From Leptotrichia hongkongensis (lineage in GTDB: Bacteria; Fusobacteriota; Fusobacteriia; Fusobacteriales; Leptotrichiaceae): 64,000 nucleotides of DNA. Numbering within the stretch: position 1 is the stretch's first letter; the number at the start of each line of letters is the position of its first letter. Made by a program: the position numbers and the translations under genes. Shown piece after piece: positions 55,704-64,000 of this stretch. The notes below the pieces were generated by a model. It searched no databases and was not told the DNA's origin. It saw only the letters and a list, made by a program, of their open reading frames with translations. The stretch lies in assembly GCF_041538065.1 (NCBI RefSeq), contig NZ_JBGORW010000002.1, forward strand, positions 1 through 64,000, given 5' to 3'.

Positions 55704-58367
55704 TTAGTGGTTTCCATCAAAATAGGAATTTTCACTTAAATTATCTTCATAAGGAAAATATTCCTTTCGTCCAAGATAAAGCTGATCCGATTTCCTTTGA
55801 ATTGGAACGACAAAAAATCCCCAGTTGTTCAAATCCGTATAAATAAAAAATCTTACTGTGTTATTTTGAATTGTATCGGTATCATTTTGAGAAATGATAT
55901 TTGTAAACTCAGGCAAAATTTCCTGTGCATCCATTTCTTCATAATTATCCTCATTTTTATAAATCATTTCTTTTTTCAATTCGCCTTCTGCAGTATAAAC
56001 ATAAATTTTTAGTTCTTCAGCAGAAATCTTTTTGTCAATTTGTCCAATCAGAATATCAGCCTTTCGTGAAGTCTGTATCATTTCCACTTTTCCCCCATCG
56101 TATTTTTCCACCCACACAGAATACGGTACAAGCGGAACCTCATTCACAATTTCCACATCTATATGCCCAAAACGCTTATAATCCAGATATTTTATAGCTC
56201 CATCCAGACAGTTCAGTTTTAGCTCGTAATCATCACGATGGCTCAGTTCCTTGTATTCAATCATCTTTCCCGGCACAAATTCCTTTAGTACTTCCTGAAA
56301 TGTACTGATTTTCGTTGACTGCCCACTTAATTTTATTAATGAATATTCAAAAAGCAGCCCTTCCTTATAATACGTATTCAAAAATTTTCTAAGCATTCCG
56401 TAAATATCAGCTTTTACGATTTTTTCAATTTCTTTTATAGTAAAAATATGTCTTGGATAATCTGTTATTGTGGTAAATATTCCATTTTTATAAATATGAA
56501 TTTTCCAGCTTTTTAACTGCGTTATATGAATATCATTCCGTTTTTCATAATTTCTAGGCACATCAAAACGTGTCCGCAGTCTTCCATCGGATGTAAAAAA
56601 TTCTTTTTTAAGATTTTCAGCGGCTTCCCATAACATATAAAAGTTATTCCGTATTTTTTGATATTCTTCACTCATTTTATTCTCAAACTGCGAATATTTT
56701 GTAGGAATCACATTTTCATACTTTTCATATTCCAAATTCAGATTTTCAAAGATTTTCTCAACACCGCTGTCATCAATTACCTTGTAAATCATATCATTGT
56801 CATATTTTATCAAATCATTAATAGAAACAACCCTATCTTCAGAATACTTTGCCCCAAGCACAATTTTCAAAAATTGCATAATCCTGTAAGTCAAGTCATT
56901 TCCACCAAAATTCTCATCCCCATTTTCAAAGCTCGTTCTTATATCCAGATAATATGAAATCCTATCCTTTCTAATCACATACTTACAAGCCGCCAAATCT
57001 GTCGTTCCGCCACCACAATCAATAATTAAAGCACTATATTCCTCGTTTTCCTTATATCTCCCCTTCCTTATCTGTATCTCAATTGTATTATACAGCACTG
57101 CAATCGCTTCATCCATCGCATTTTCACGAATAATCTCATATTCATAATTTTTCTCGCTTGAAATTATATTTTTTTCAGAAATTTCAGAATTCTGATTTTT
57201 ATTAAATTTATTTTCCACCATAAAAATTTCTTGAAACATCGTCAAAAACTGCTCCTTTAATTTTACAGGGCTTGAAGCATGAATTTTTTTAAATTTGCAT
57301 TTAAACATGTATTCAGCACGATTCACGACATATTTCAAATACGCCTTTATTATATCCTTTCTTTTCACATACAAAATATTTCCAAACTCATCATTAATTT
57401 TCTCAAGTTTATTATGCTCATGAACCCACCTTTTCAAGCTGTAAAAAATCGAGCCATTGACAATATAGTCATTTCTCTCCAGCTTTCTTACCACATCATA
57501 CCCAAATGAATACTTAATATTATTAGCATCACTGCAATCATCAACATAAACTAACGTTGGAAAAATCTCACAGTAACGTCTCTCGCCATCATCAAATTTT
57601 ACATAATTTATAGCATCTATCACGACATTTCCATTCAAAATATCATTAGTAGGCAAGTCCTTCACATAATTTTTATCTAAATATGCCCCCACAGCCGTAT
57701 TTACTGTCCCAAAATCAATACAAAGCGGTGTATTCGTAGTTTCCAGATTTTTCACAACAAAATTTTCAATTTCAACTTTATAATAATCCATCTGGTATGG
57801 ATAAAGCGGCATCATTTCGTCTTCCTTCAAATTATAAAACTTATGAATAAATTTTAAGTCATTTTCTTTAAAGAACAAAAATGAAAATTTATTATTTCTC
57901 AGTGTTTCGACTCTAAAAAATTCCTTTTTACTAATCAGAAAATACTTATTTCTGCTATTTAAATCCTTTTCCAGCTGGAAAATCCCACACAAGTAGTTAT
58001 TTGCATTTATAAGAAAAACATTTGCACTGCTCACATTTTCAGGAATCTCAATTTTATAATTGTCTTCCCTCATCAAATAAAGCTCCTTGTATAAAATAAT
58101 CTTGTGTGGCACCCGTATCTTATTCTCATGATGAATTCTCTCGCCAAGTTTATTATCAAAAAGTTCCTGAACATTCACAAGCCCGTTTTTATTATACTTG
58201 TCAATACAGTAATTTTCCTTGATCCCTCTATATTTCATCAAAAGTGAGATAAGCTCCTCTCTTGTGGGCGTTTCCACATGTACATTTACCAAATGTTCCT
58301 CAATTGCAATCTGATACATCTCATAATAAGATTTTCTTCGCAATTCCTCTTCATAAAATAATCTCAT
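55704..58367 (-). CDS. Large actin/Hsp70-fold ATPase-like protein
   Basis: About 888 residues. Counted from the alternative TTG start nine codons upstream, the phosphate-1 loop CIDFGTVNTAVGA is at 225-237 and the phosphate-2 loop IIDCGGGTTDLAA is at 457-469. These are hallmark ATP-binding loops of the Hsp70/actin/hexokinase fold. The N-terminal ~220 residues and the C-terminal ~200 residues have no family I recognise. No Hsp70 substrate domain is evident, so it is not DnaK. ATG 58367 is preferred (AAGG five bases upstream). Together with the kinase and PP2C genes next to it, it may be a regulated scaffold or motor for an envelope function. Confidence 0.78.
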   Translation of the reverse strand: MRLFYEEELRRKSYYEMYQIAIEEHLVNVHVETPTREELISLLMKYRGIKENYCIDKYNKNGLVNVQELFDNKLGERIHHENKIRVPHKIILYKELYLMREDNYKIEIPENVSSANVFLINANNYLCGIFQLEKDLNSRNKYFLISKKEFFRVETLRNNKFSFLFFKENDLKFIHKFYNLKEDEMMPLYPYQMDYYKVEIENFVVKNLETTNTPLCIDFGTVNTAVGAYLDKNYVKDLPTNDILNGNVVIDAINYVKFDDGERRYCEIFPTLVYVDDCSDANNIKYSFGYDVVRKLERNDYIVNGSIFYSLKRWVHEHNKLEKINDEFGNILYVKRKDIIKAYLKYVVNRAEYMFKCKFKKIHASSPVKLKEQFLTMFQEIFMVENKFNKNQNSEISEKNIISSEKNYEYEIIRENAMDEAIAVLYNTIEIQIRKGRYKENEEYSALIIDCGGGTTDLAACKYVIRKDRISYYLDIRTSFENGDENFGGNDLTYRIMQFLKIVLGAKYSEDRVVSINDLIKYDNDMIYKVIDDSGVEKIFENLNLEYEKYENVIPTKYSQFENKMSEEYQKIRNNFYMLWEAAENLKKEFFTSDGRLRTRFDVPRNYEKRNDIHITQLKSWKIHIYKNGIFTTITDYPRHIFTIKEIEKIVKADIYGMLRKFLNTYYKEGLLFEYSLIKLSGQSTKISTFQEVLKEFVPGKMIEYKELSHRDDYELKLNCLDGAIKYLDYKRFGHIDVEIVNEVPLVPYSVWVEKYDGGKVEMIQTSRKADILIGQIDKKISAEELKIYVYTAEGELKKEMIYKNEDNYEEMDAQEILPEFTNIISQNDTDTIQNNTVRFFIYTDLNNWGFFVVPIQRKSDQLYLGRKEYFPYEDNLSENSYFDGNH

Positions 58368-58531
58368 TTTTACCTTGTCCCCTTTAGTTATCAATAATAA
58401 ATACTTTATTTAAATTCAAGTTTTGGTTTAATTTTGTAAATTTAAAATCCAAAATATGAAGTTATAAACATAGATTTTATTGAAATTTCTCTAGCTTGTT
58501 ATAAAATCAAATCTATTAAAACGTTTTTATT

Positions 58532-59431
58532 TTAAGCAAAAATTTTTCTCAATTTTTCAATCATTTCCCTAACACTTCCAAACCTTTTCTGCCTGTCAAA
58601 CTCCAGCCCCTTTTTTATAACTTCTTCCACTTCCTTAAATTTCTCAATCTTCTCAAATCTCAAAATAACCTCTCTATCAAACTCGAGTTCCGCCTTATAA
58701 AATCTCTTAATTGCCCCATCCACTTTCATGTCACAAAGCATAAAATATAAAAGTGCAGCAAGCGAATAAACATCCGTTCTTTCATCAATCTCTACTTTCT
58801 CTGAATAAATCTCAATCGGCGAATACCCATCTGAAACCTTAACAAACTCAACCTTTTCCTTCTTTTTCAAGCTCGCTCCAAAATCAATAATCCTAATATT
58901 TCCCCTAATATCAATCAAAATATTAGAAGGCTTCAAATCACAATGAATAATTCCCTTTTTATGAATTTTACAAACTACTTCTGCAATTTTAAAAAATATT
59001 TCCAAAATATGATTTATCCTCATTTTTCCATTTTTTATCCGATTTTCTAAAATATATTTTTTCAAGGTAACTCCACGAAAATATTCAGTAACAATATAAT
59101 TTGTCCCATTTTCACTAAAAAAATCTAAAAATTTAACAACATCATCCACAAATTTCCGTTTTCTTCTTTTAGATTTTTTCAAAAATTTCTCCAAAATACA
59201 TTTTTCTTTCCAAAAACTTTCTTTCAAATTTTCAAAATCCTTCTTATACTTTTCAGTGAAAACCTCTTTTCCATTTCTCATAACAATTTCTGAAGGATAA
59301 CATTCCTTAATAATTACTTTTTCTCCTTGTCTATCTTCACACATATAAATATTGGAAAAATCACTTTTAGCTACATAATTTAAAATTTTATACTTCCCAT
59401 TCAATATTGTTCCCTTTGATAAAAAATCCAT
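58532..59431 (-). CDS. Hanks-type Ser/Thr protein kinase, soluble
   Basis: The 299 residues are a lone kinase domain. The nucleotide-binding loop begins LNGKYKILNYVAKSDFSNIY, catalytic Lys42 lies in VIIKE, the catalytic loop is HCDLKPSN (163-170, HCD in place of HRD), and DFG is at 183-185. ERTDVYSLAALLY follows. No transmembrane or PASTA part is present, so it acts inside the cell. The catalytic Lys, Asp, Asn and DFG Asp are present, so it should be active. It overlaps the preceding gene by 44 bases. Confidence 0.88.
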   Translation of the reverse strand: MDFLSKGTILNGKYKILNYVAKSDFSNIYMCEDRQGEKVIIKECYPSEIVMRNGKEVFTEKYKKDFENLKESFWKEKCILEKFLKKSKRRKRKFVDDVVKFLDFFSENGTNYIVTEYFRGVTLKKYILENRIKNGKMRINHILEIFFKIAEVVCKIHKKGIIHCDLKPSNILIDIRGNIRIIDFGASLKKKEKVEFVKVSDGYSPIEIYSEKVEIDERTDVYSLAALLYFMLCDMKVDGAIKRFYKAELEFDREVILRFEKIEKFKEVEEVIKKGLEFDRQKRFGSVREMIEKLRKIFA

Positions 59432-60803
59432 TCTTCTTTTCCCTTTTAAATTCTCTATTTTTCACAAAATTATTCCCATTCCTATCACGCCCAAGAATTT
59501 CCCAGTTTTTCTCAATTTCCTTTTCAAGTTTTGAAATCCCATTACTTTTTACCTTATAATTTTTTTTAAAATTTCTATTATCTGCATTCAAATTTTTTCT
59601 ATTATATTTTTTATTTTTAGAAACTTTCTTTTTTATTCTTGAATTATTTAATTTTTCAGCTCCTTTCTCTTTAGTTTCTATAATATTTTGAGTAATTTCC
59701 AAATTTTTTGCATAGTTTTTTTCTATTTCTTCATTTTCTATCTTTTTATTTTTTACCTTCTCATTTTCAACCAGATCACTATTCTCCAAAGTTTTTTCAA
59801 CTTCATCTTCAATATTTTTCTGTCTAACTTTATTTCTTTCTATCTCTGATTGTTTGTTTAAATTAGCTTTCATCAAATTTGCTTTTTCTATAATTTTCTC
59901 AGCCATTATATTTTTTACTTTTTCTTTTCTTTCACCTTTCAAGTTACCCTTTTGAATATTTTTCCCGACAGAAACAAACATAAACACAAATATTACAGCC
60001 AAAAATATATATTTTACAACTTTTTCCTGTTTTTGATTTTTTTCATTAATTTCTTTTTCTAACAATTCATAATTCTTTTCCATTTCAATATCTTCAACAA
60101 AAATCGACAAAAATGGTATCACTTTTCCCAATTTTTTCTCACTAGCCTTTATCTGTTGACTTAAATTCTGCTCGACATTTGATTTACTTTTCCTATCAAC
60201 ATAAATCTCCTCAATTTCGCTCTCATTAACAACTTTCCAAAATTCAGGACTCCCAGCCAGCAAATAATCATATTTTTTCAGTCTTATTTTTTTGAATTGC
60301 TTACCACTTATCTTTTCCACAATTCTATTTTCCCTATACAAAACAAATTCAGTTTTCCCCATATTTCCAACAATCATATTATTTTTTTCAATAATAATAA
60401 CAATTTGCGAATAAAAATTTTTTAAATCAAAATCTTTTTCAGCTTTATGAAATTTATATAATTTTGTTTTCTCAAAAATCACTTTATCAACGGAAGACTG
60501 TATAATCTGTTTTATATTTTCTAGAGAAAATTCATTATTTTCCAAATATTTTTCAATAATTTTATGAACTCCAATTTTTGCTAAATTTGTCTTATCAATT
60601 TTCTTGTTTTCAACATTACTTTTTTCAATTTTTTGAGATATTTCTAACTTTTCCTGCATTTTTTCATTTGTCTTTTCATCAAAGTCAGTAATACACCATA
60701 TTCCTTTGCTTTCATTTGGAATATATGCCGAATAAGTGTTTTTTTCAGCAATTTGTGCATATTCCTTAAAAAAGAAAGTATTTAATTTTATATTTTTTAC
60801 CAT
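59388..60803 (-). CDS. Degenerate PP2C-like protein with membrane helix and charged tail
   Basis: The N-terminal ~240 residues resemble the PP2C protein encoded next upstream: WCITDFDE stands where WAVADGFDE occurs, and VGNMGKTEFVLY where YGNIGNTRFYHI occurs. The catalytic ADG Asp-Gly is lost, and so is the ND pair near the start. A membrane helix follows (about 263-280), then a 190-residue Lys/Asn/Glu-rich, probably coiled or disordered tail. It may be a catalytically dead partner or a receptor that binds phosphoproteins. The evidence for the fold is pairwise resemblance only. Confidence 0.65.
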   Translation of the reverse strand: MVKNIKLNTFFFKEYAQIAEKNTYSAYIPNESKGIWCITDFDEKTNEKMQEKLEISQKIEKSNVENKKIDKTNLAKIGVHKIIEKYLENNEFSLENIKQIIQSSVDKVIFEKTKLYKFHKAEKDFDLKNFYSQIVIIIEKNNMIVGNMGKTEFVLYRENRIVEKISGKQFKKIRLKKYDYLLAGSPEFWKVVNESEIEEIYVDRKSKSNVEQNLSQQIKASEKKLGKVIPFLSIFVEDIEMEKNYELLEKEINEKNQKQEKVVKYIFLAVIFVFMFVSVGKNIQKGNLKGERKEKVKNIMAEKIIEKANLMKANLNKQSEIERNKVRQKNIEDEVEKTLENSDLVENEKVKNKKIENEEIEKNYAKNLEITQNIIETKEKGAEKLNNSRIKKKVSKNKKYNRKNLNADNRNFKKNYKVKSNGISKLEKEIEKNWEILGRDRNGNNFVKNREFKREKKNGFFIKGNNIEWEV

Positions 60804-60818
60804 TTTCCCTTCTCCCTT

Positions 60819-63188
60819 TTAAAAAATCTTCCAAAACTGCCACCATTTTTTATTCGCCTTTTTCTCAGCCTTTTTCAGCTTTTTCTCAATTTCGGCTATT
60901 TCATTTTGTTTTGTACCGCTTTTTTCCAGCTTTTCCTTTGCCTGCGTAAATTTTTCCACAGCTTCCTTCCATTTTTTATTCTTAAAATCCTCTTCTGCTT
61001 TTCTCTTTAATAAATATCCCTCATTTTTTTCAATTTTTTTATTCAAATCCTCAATTTTAGACATCTGATTTCCAAAGTTCCCATCTGCATTCACCTCTTC
61101 CAGAAGTTTCTTCGTTTCCTCATATTTTGAAATACTTTCTTCAAATCTTTCGTTTATAGCCAACTGATCTGCCTGCATTTCCAGATTTGATGCATTTTCC
61201 ATTTTCCTTGTTATTTCTTCACGCCTTTGCCTCTCCTGCTCCATTTCTTCTTGCTGTGCCTTGATTTCAGCCTCTTTTATTTGCAGTTGCTGTTGTATCT
61301 GAATTTCCTGCTGTCTTAACTTTTCCGAATATTCTATTTCCTGTGTTTTCAATTTTTCAGCATTCTGGCTTTCAAATTTAATAAATTCCTGTGCCTGATT
61401 TATGTATTTACTCACAACATTTGCATTATTCGTATCCTTCATTTTCTGATAAATATTTTTAGCCTGTGTTAGAATATTTATTGCTTGTGCTGGATTATTA
61501 GCAGTTATTTGCGAAAGCCCTTCCTGAACAAGATTATTGGCAGTCTGCAAATTAGCATTTTGCTGGGAATCAAGTTCCTGTATCTTATTGTCAATTTCTC
61601 CCACTTTCACAGTATCTCCAAGTGTTTGATACATCTGTCGTGCCTGATAATACGCCTCTTTTGAAGAATTAATATTGCTTTGTGCTAGCGAATCCCCTTT
61701 ATTTTCAGCAAGCATTGCCCCATTATATGCTGTTTTTTCCTTATCCGTTATTTCCTCCAGCTTTTTCTCAACTTGCGAAACATAATCTGCCCTTCCATTT
61801 GCCAAATACATATCCGCCGCATTTTTATAGCTAACCTTTGCCAAATTGTAACTTCCTTCATTAACTGCTGCATCTCCAGCCGTTTCCAAAGCCTTAGCTT
61901 CCTTTAATTTCACAGTTGAATTTATCCGCGAATCCAATGTAGTTAAAATCTCTTCCGTGTTCAGCTCATCCCGTTTATAGCTATTGTCATTCAGGTTATA
62001 CTTAGCCTGCTGATATTTTACGTTCGCCTCGTCATAATTTCCGCTGTTAAACATCTCATTTCCCTCATTAATATCCGAAAATGCCTTTTTAATTTTTTCA
62101 GTTTCTCCAATTTTCTTATTTATCTCATCAATTTTCTTACTTGCATCAGCTCTTTTTTTCTCAGCATTCGTAAGAAATCCTATTATACCCTTGTTTTTAG
62201 GCTTTAGTTTTTCGTATTCTCCAATTTCAAGCTTCAAATTATCAATTGAATTATTAAAATTTTTCTTTAAAATCTCCTCATCTGCCAACTTTTCATACTG
62301 TGTTGCCGCCTGCAGAATACCATTTCGCCTTTTTACATTCCAAATTATAACAAACAAAATAATTACAACAATAATCAGCATTACAAGTATTATTTTTTTA
62401 ATAAGTTTCCTTTTGTCCTTTTCCATCGGCTCTGGACTTGCTACAGCACCTACTTCTACCTGTGCAATCGTATAATTTTCGATATTATCCCTAAGTGAAG
62501 CAAGTATCCGTTTTTCTAATGAATTTAACCATTGCTTCTTATCCTCAAATCTGGAAAAGTCGTTTTCCATATCATGCTCATCAATATTTTCCCAGAATCC
62601 TACAGTCGTCAAGCAAAAAACATCTTTTTCCATAAGTTCTACAGGTTTTTTTATAATATTTAGCTTAATTTTCCCAAAATCCCCAATCGCCTGCAGCAAA
62701 TCATTTCTTTGCCTGTGAAATTTCATATCCGATATATTCAATGCCTCTTCATCCACCAAAAGCTGTGCTATCGTGTCATCTCTGCTTTGAGAAATGATGT
62801 ATCCGCCTCTAATATGATAAAACCTTGTATTTCCGATATTTCCATATAAAATTGAATTATAATTACTTATAATGATTAAAAGAGAAGTGTGCATAAGAGA
62901 ATATTTCTGAGTTTCTTCCTGTTTTTCCTTAACTTTCAGATTGGCATAATCCATCATTTCCTTTATTACATCATAGTTAAATCGTGGACGTAGCATAAAA
63001 TATTCAATTGCAGATTCCACAGCAATCCTTGCTGCAACTTTTGCCCCTTCTTCCTCATCAAATCCATCCGCCACAGCCCAAATCGCATAATTATCCAGCA
63101 AAACATACCCAAAATAATCGTTATTTTCAGCCTTCGTCCCAGCCTCACTCAAAAATTCTGTAATAAATTTTGCCTCATCTTTCCTCAT
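60819..63188 (-). CDS. PP2C-type phosphatase domain protein with TM helix and TPR/coiled-coil tail
   Basis: Residues 1-250 are PP2C-like: ENND at 21-24, AVADGFDEEEGAKVA at 38-52, GNIGNTRFY at 116-124. The late metal motif, usually SDGLW, reads TTVGFWENI, with Val196 in place of Asp, and the final DN reads EN. Some catalytic metal ligands are thus missing. One membrane helix lies at 263-283. The ~500-residue remainder is repeat-like helical sequence with several TPR-type units (NSGNYDEANVKYQQA, NEGSYNLAKVSYKNA, NNPAQAINILTQAKN) and a Gln-rich coiled coil. It probably faces the periplasm or surface. It could dephosphorylate targets of the neighbouring kinase, or be regulatory only. Confidence 0.8.
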   Translation of the reverse strand: MRKDEAKFITEFLSEAGTKAENNDYFGYVLLDNYAIWAVADGFDEEEGAKVAARIAVESAIEYFMLRPRFNYDVIKEMMDYANLKVKEKQEETQKYSLMHTSLLIIISNYNSILYGNIGNTRFYHIRGGYIISQSRDDTIAQLLVDEEALNISDMKFHRQRNDLLQAIGDFGKIKLNIIKKPVELMEKDVFCLTTVGFWENIDEHDMENDFSRFEDKKQWLNSLEKRILASLRDNIENYTIAQVEVGAVASPEPMEKDKRKLIKKIILVMLIIVVIILFVIIWNVKRRNGILQAATQYEKLADEEILKKNFNNSIDNLKLEIGEYEKLKPKNKGIIGFLTNAEKKRADASKKIDEINKKIGETEKIKKAFSDINEGNEMFNSGNYDEANVKYQQAKYNLNDNSYKRDELNTEEILTTLDSRINSTVKLKEAKALETAGDAAVNEGSYNLAKVSYKNAADMYLANGRADYVSQVEKKLEEITDKEKTAYNGAMLAENKGDSLAQSNINSSKEAYYQARQMYQTLGDTVKVGEIDNKIQELDSQQNANLQTANNLVQEGLSQITANNPAQAINILTQAKNIYQKMKDTNNANVVSKYINQAQEFIKFESQNAEKLKTQEIEYSEKLRQQEIQIQQQLQIKEAEIKAQQEEMEQERQRREEITRKMENASNLEMQADQLAINERFEESISKYEETKKLLEEVNADGNFGNQMSKIEDLNKKIEKNEGYLLKRKAEEDFKNKKWKEAVEKFTQAKEKLEKSGTKQNEIAEIEKKLKKAEKKANKKWWQFWKIF

Positions 63189-63361
63189 TTCTCAATTTCT
63201 CCCTCTATTTTTGGTTAATTCAACTTTATAAAATATATTTTTATACTATTCCCCATTAAAAAGGTTAATATCTAATAAATTTTGAATTGTATTCTATTTT
63301 CTAATAAGATTTAGTATTAGATTATTTTGTTTAATAACAGTTTTTCCTATTTTATATTATA

Positions 63362-63458
63362 TTTTTTCTTTTATTTTCGTAGGATTGCTCATCGCCGCAA
63401 ATCCTACCACCTATGGCTAGTCTACGACATTTTTCTGCACTGACAAAAAACTCGCTAT
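63362..63458 (-). repeat. Dispersed repeat family A, copy 2
   Basis: The reverse complement of 63413-63458 equals 161-206 exactly (46 bases), and 63362-63404 corresponds to 275-319. This copy is more compact than copy 1. It lies between the FHA and PP2C genes. Confidence 0.8.
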
Positions 63459-63504
63459 GCTCAGACAGTTTTGCCAGCACATAAAAATGCTCCGACGGAT
63501 TAAT

Positions 63505-63625
63505 CTATACTAAACTCTGTTTAAAAAATGAGAATTATATCTTAAATTAATTGAAAACATTAGGTTTATATCTCTTATTAGAAAAGTTTGTAATAAATTC
63601 TTTATTTAAAAGGGGTTTAGTATAA
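63505..63625 (+). repeat. Dispersed repeat family C, copy 1
   Basis: About 120 bases with inverted ends: TATACTAAAC at the left and GTTTAGTATA at the right. The internal sequence is shared with 51445-51524. No coding capacity. The form is that of a short MITE. Confidence 0.65.
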
Positions 63626-63630
63626 ATTTA

Positions 63631-63999
63631 TTAAATTTCTTCATAATCTTCGATTTTTACTTCTAAATCATTATTTTTATTCTGAAAATTCGTATTTTTC
63701 ACAATTTTTTCATCATTTAAATTTTCATATTTCCTTTTCACTCTTTCCTCTCTTGATTTTTCCTTTTCCCAGTCAAAATAATCTCCGCACAGATTTACAA
63801 ATACAAACTTACTTTCTCCCATTTCCACTACTGAATAAGCTCGTAATTCTACTGTGTTGTAGACTGCTTCTCCATTTAGATAAATAAGTCCGTTGGAATC
63901 TCCGGGAGTTAGCATGAATTTTCTCTGTTTAGGGTTATAACTTATTGAACAATGGTTTTTTCTGGAAATCATAGTATCTCCTAAAATTTGTATATCCAT
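63631..63999 (-). CDS. FHA-domain protein, cut by the window edge
   Basis: The 5' end lies beyond base 64000; the Met encoded at 63997-63999 is probably internal. The visible 122 residues hold the second half of a forkhead-associated domain: ILGDTMISRKNHCSI and DSNGLIYLNGEAV correspond to the Ser/His and Asn-Gly loops that grip phosphothreonine. A Lys/Glu-rich tail ends the protein. As a phosphothreonine reader it would connect the kinase and phosphatase-type proteins encoded downstream. Confidence 0.72.
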   Translation of the reverse strand: MDIQILGDTMISRKNHCSISYNPKQRKFMLTPGDSNGLIYLNGEAVYNTVELRAYSVVEMGESKFVFVNLCGDYFDWEKEKSREERVKRKYENLNDEKIVKNTNFQNKNNDLEVKIEDYEEI

Positions 64000-64000
64000 A

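Larger units (their letters stand above)
63189..63630. other. Gene-free stretch with repeats A and C
   Basis: No gene is visible in these 442 bases. They consist largely of repeat A copy 2 (63362-63458) and repeat C copy 1 (63505-63625), with AT-rich sequence at the left end. They split the FHA gene from the PP2C gene, so the latter may have its own promoter here. A weak match to 22790-22815 lies near 63300-63330. Confidence 0.65.

Noticed and set aside
54429..64000. A classical type VI secretion locus
   Set aside because: The phospho-signalling trio fits, but no TssB/C, Hcp, VgrG, TssM or ClpV gene is visible within the window.
1..64000. CRISPR array
   Set aside because: No regularly spaced direct repeats were found; the short repeats present occur as isolated pairs far apart.

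Overview
The window is strongly AT-rich chromosomal DNA of a Gram-negative-type anaerobe. Gene content and protein character point to the Fusobacteriota, most likely Leptotrichia or a close relative. That placement is my inference; no 16S rRNA gene is present. Most genes lie on the minus strand, and the core is classical housekeeping DNA.

Layout, left to right. 0.5-6 kb: a lipoprotein gene and the operon glmU-prs-tsaC-(unknown basic protein)-GspE/PilB-like ATPase. 6-8.4 kb: a four-module unknown protein, a DUF2721 membrane protein and gpmA. 8.5-12.7 kb: a compact metal operon of three HMA2-type proteins, a P1B-type ATPase with an unusual SCG motif and a small glycine-rich membrane protein. 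It resembles a ferrosome (fez) cluster. 12.8-14.5 kb: a DUF262 protein with a damaged DUF1524 nuclease motif. 14.7-19.5 kb (plus strand): an unknown small gene, a nitronate monooxygenase/FabK-like enzyme and a remnant Rnf operon (rnfC with an in-frame stop, then rnfD; no G, E, A or B). 19.5-25.8 kb: a cupin, miaB-rho, tRNA-Leu, an IS30-type element and an atypical NRAMP transporter.

25.9-43.9 kb is one long macromolecular-synthesis block, transcribed leftward: rpmG - tRNA-Trp - secE - nusG - rplK - rplA - rplJ - rplL - rpoB - rpoC - gmk - rpoZ - dnaG - rpoD - a divergent sigma-like paralogue - a Nif3-like protein. Its control signals are visible: strong promoters, two near-identical L1-type operators, an L10 leader with a candidate attenuator, a terminator between rplL and rpoB, and a 33-bp element at the same distance upstream of two promoters.

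44-51 kb: the pyruvate dehydrogenase operon pdhA-pdhB-pdhC-lpdA-lplA, in which the only lipoyl domain sits on E3 and E2 has none. 51-54.3 kb: a DIP1984-family pseudogene, asnA and a CapA-type protein. 54.4-64 kb: a leftward phospho-signalling island running from an FHA protein (cut by the window edge) through a PP2C-like protein, a second degenerate PP2C-like protein, a Ser/Thr kinase and an actin/Hsp70-fold ATPase to an HlyD-type adaptor.

Three families of short dispersed repeats, each present twice, occupy several gene-free stretches. Best candidates for something new: the fez-like operon, the FHA/PP2C/kinase/actin-like/adaptor island, the zinc-ligand-free DnaG, the sigma-like paralogue beside rpoD, and the shared 33-bp promoter-upstream element.
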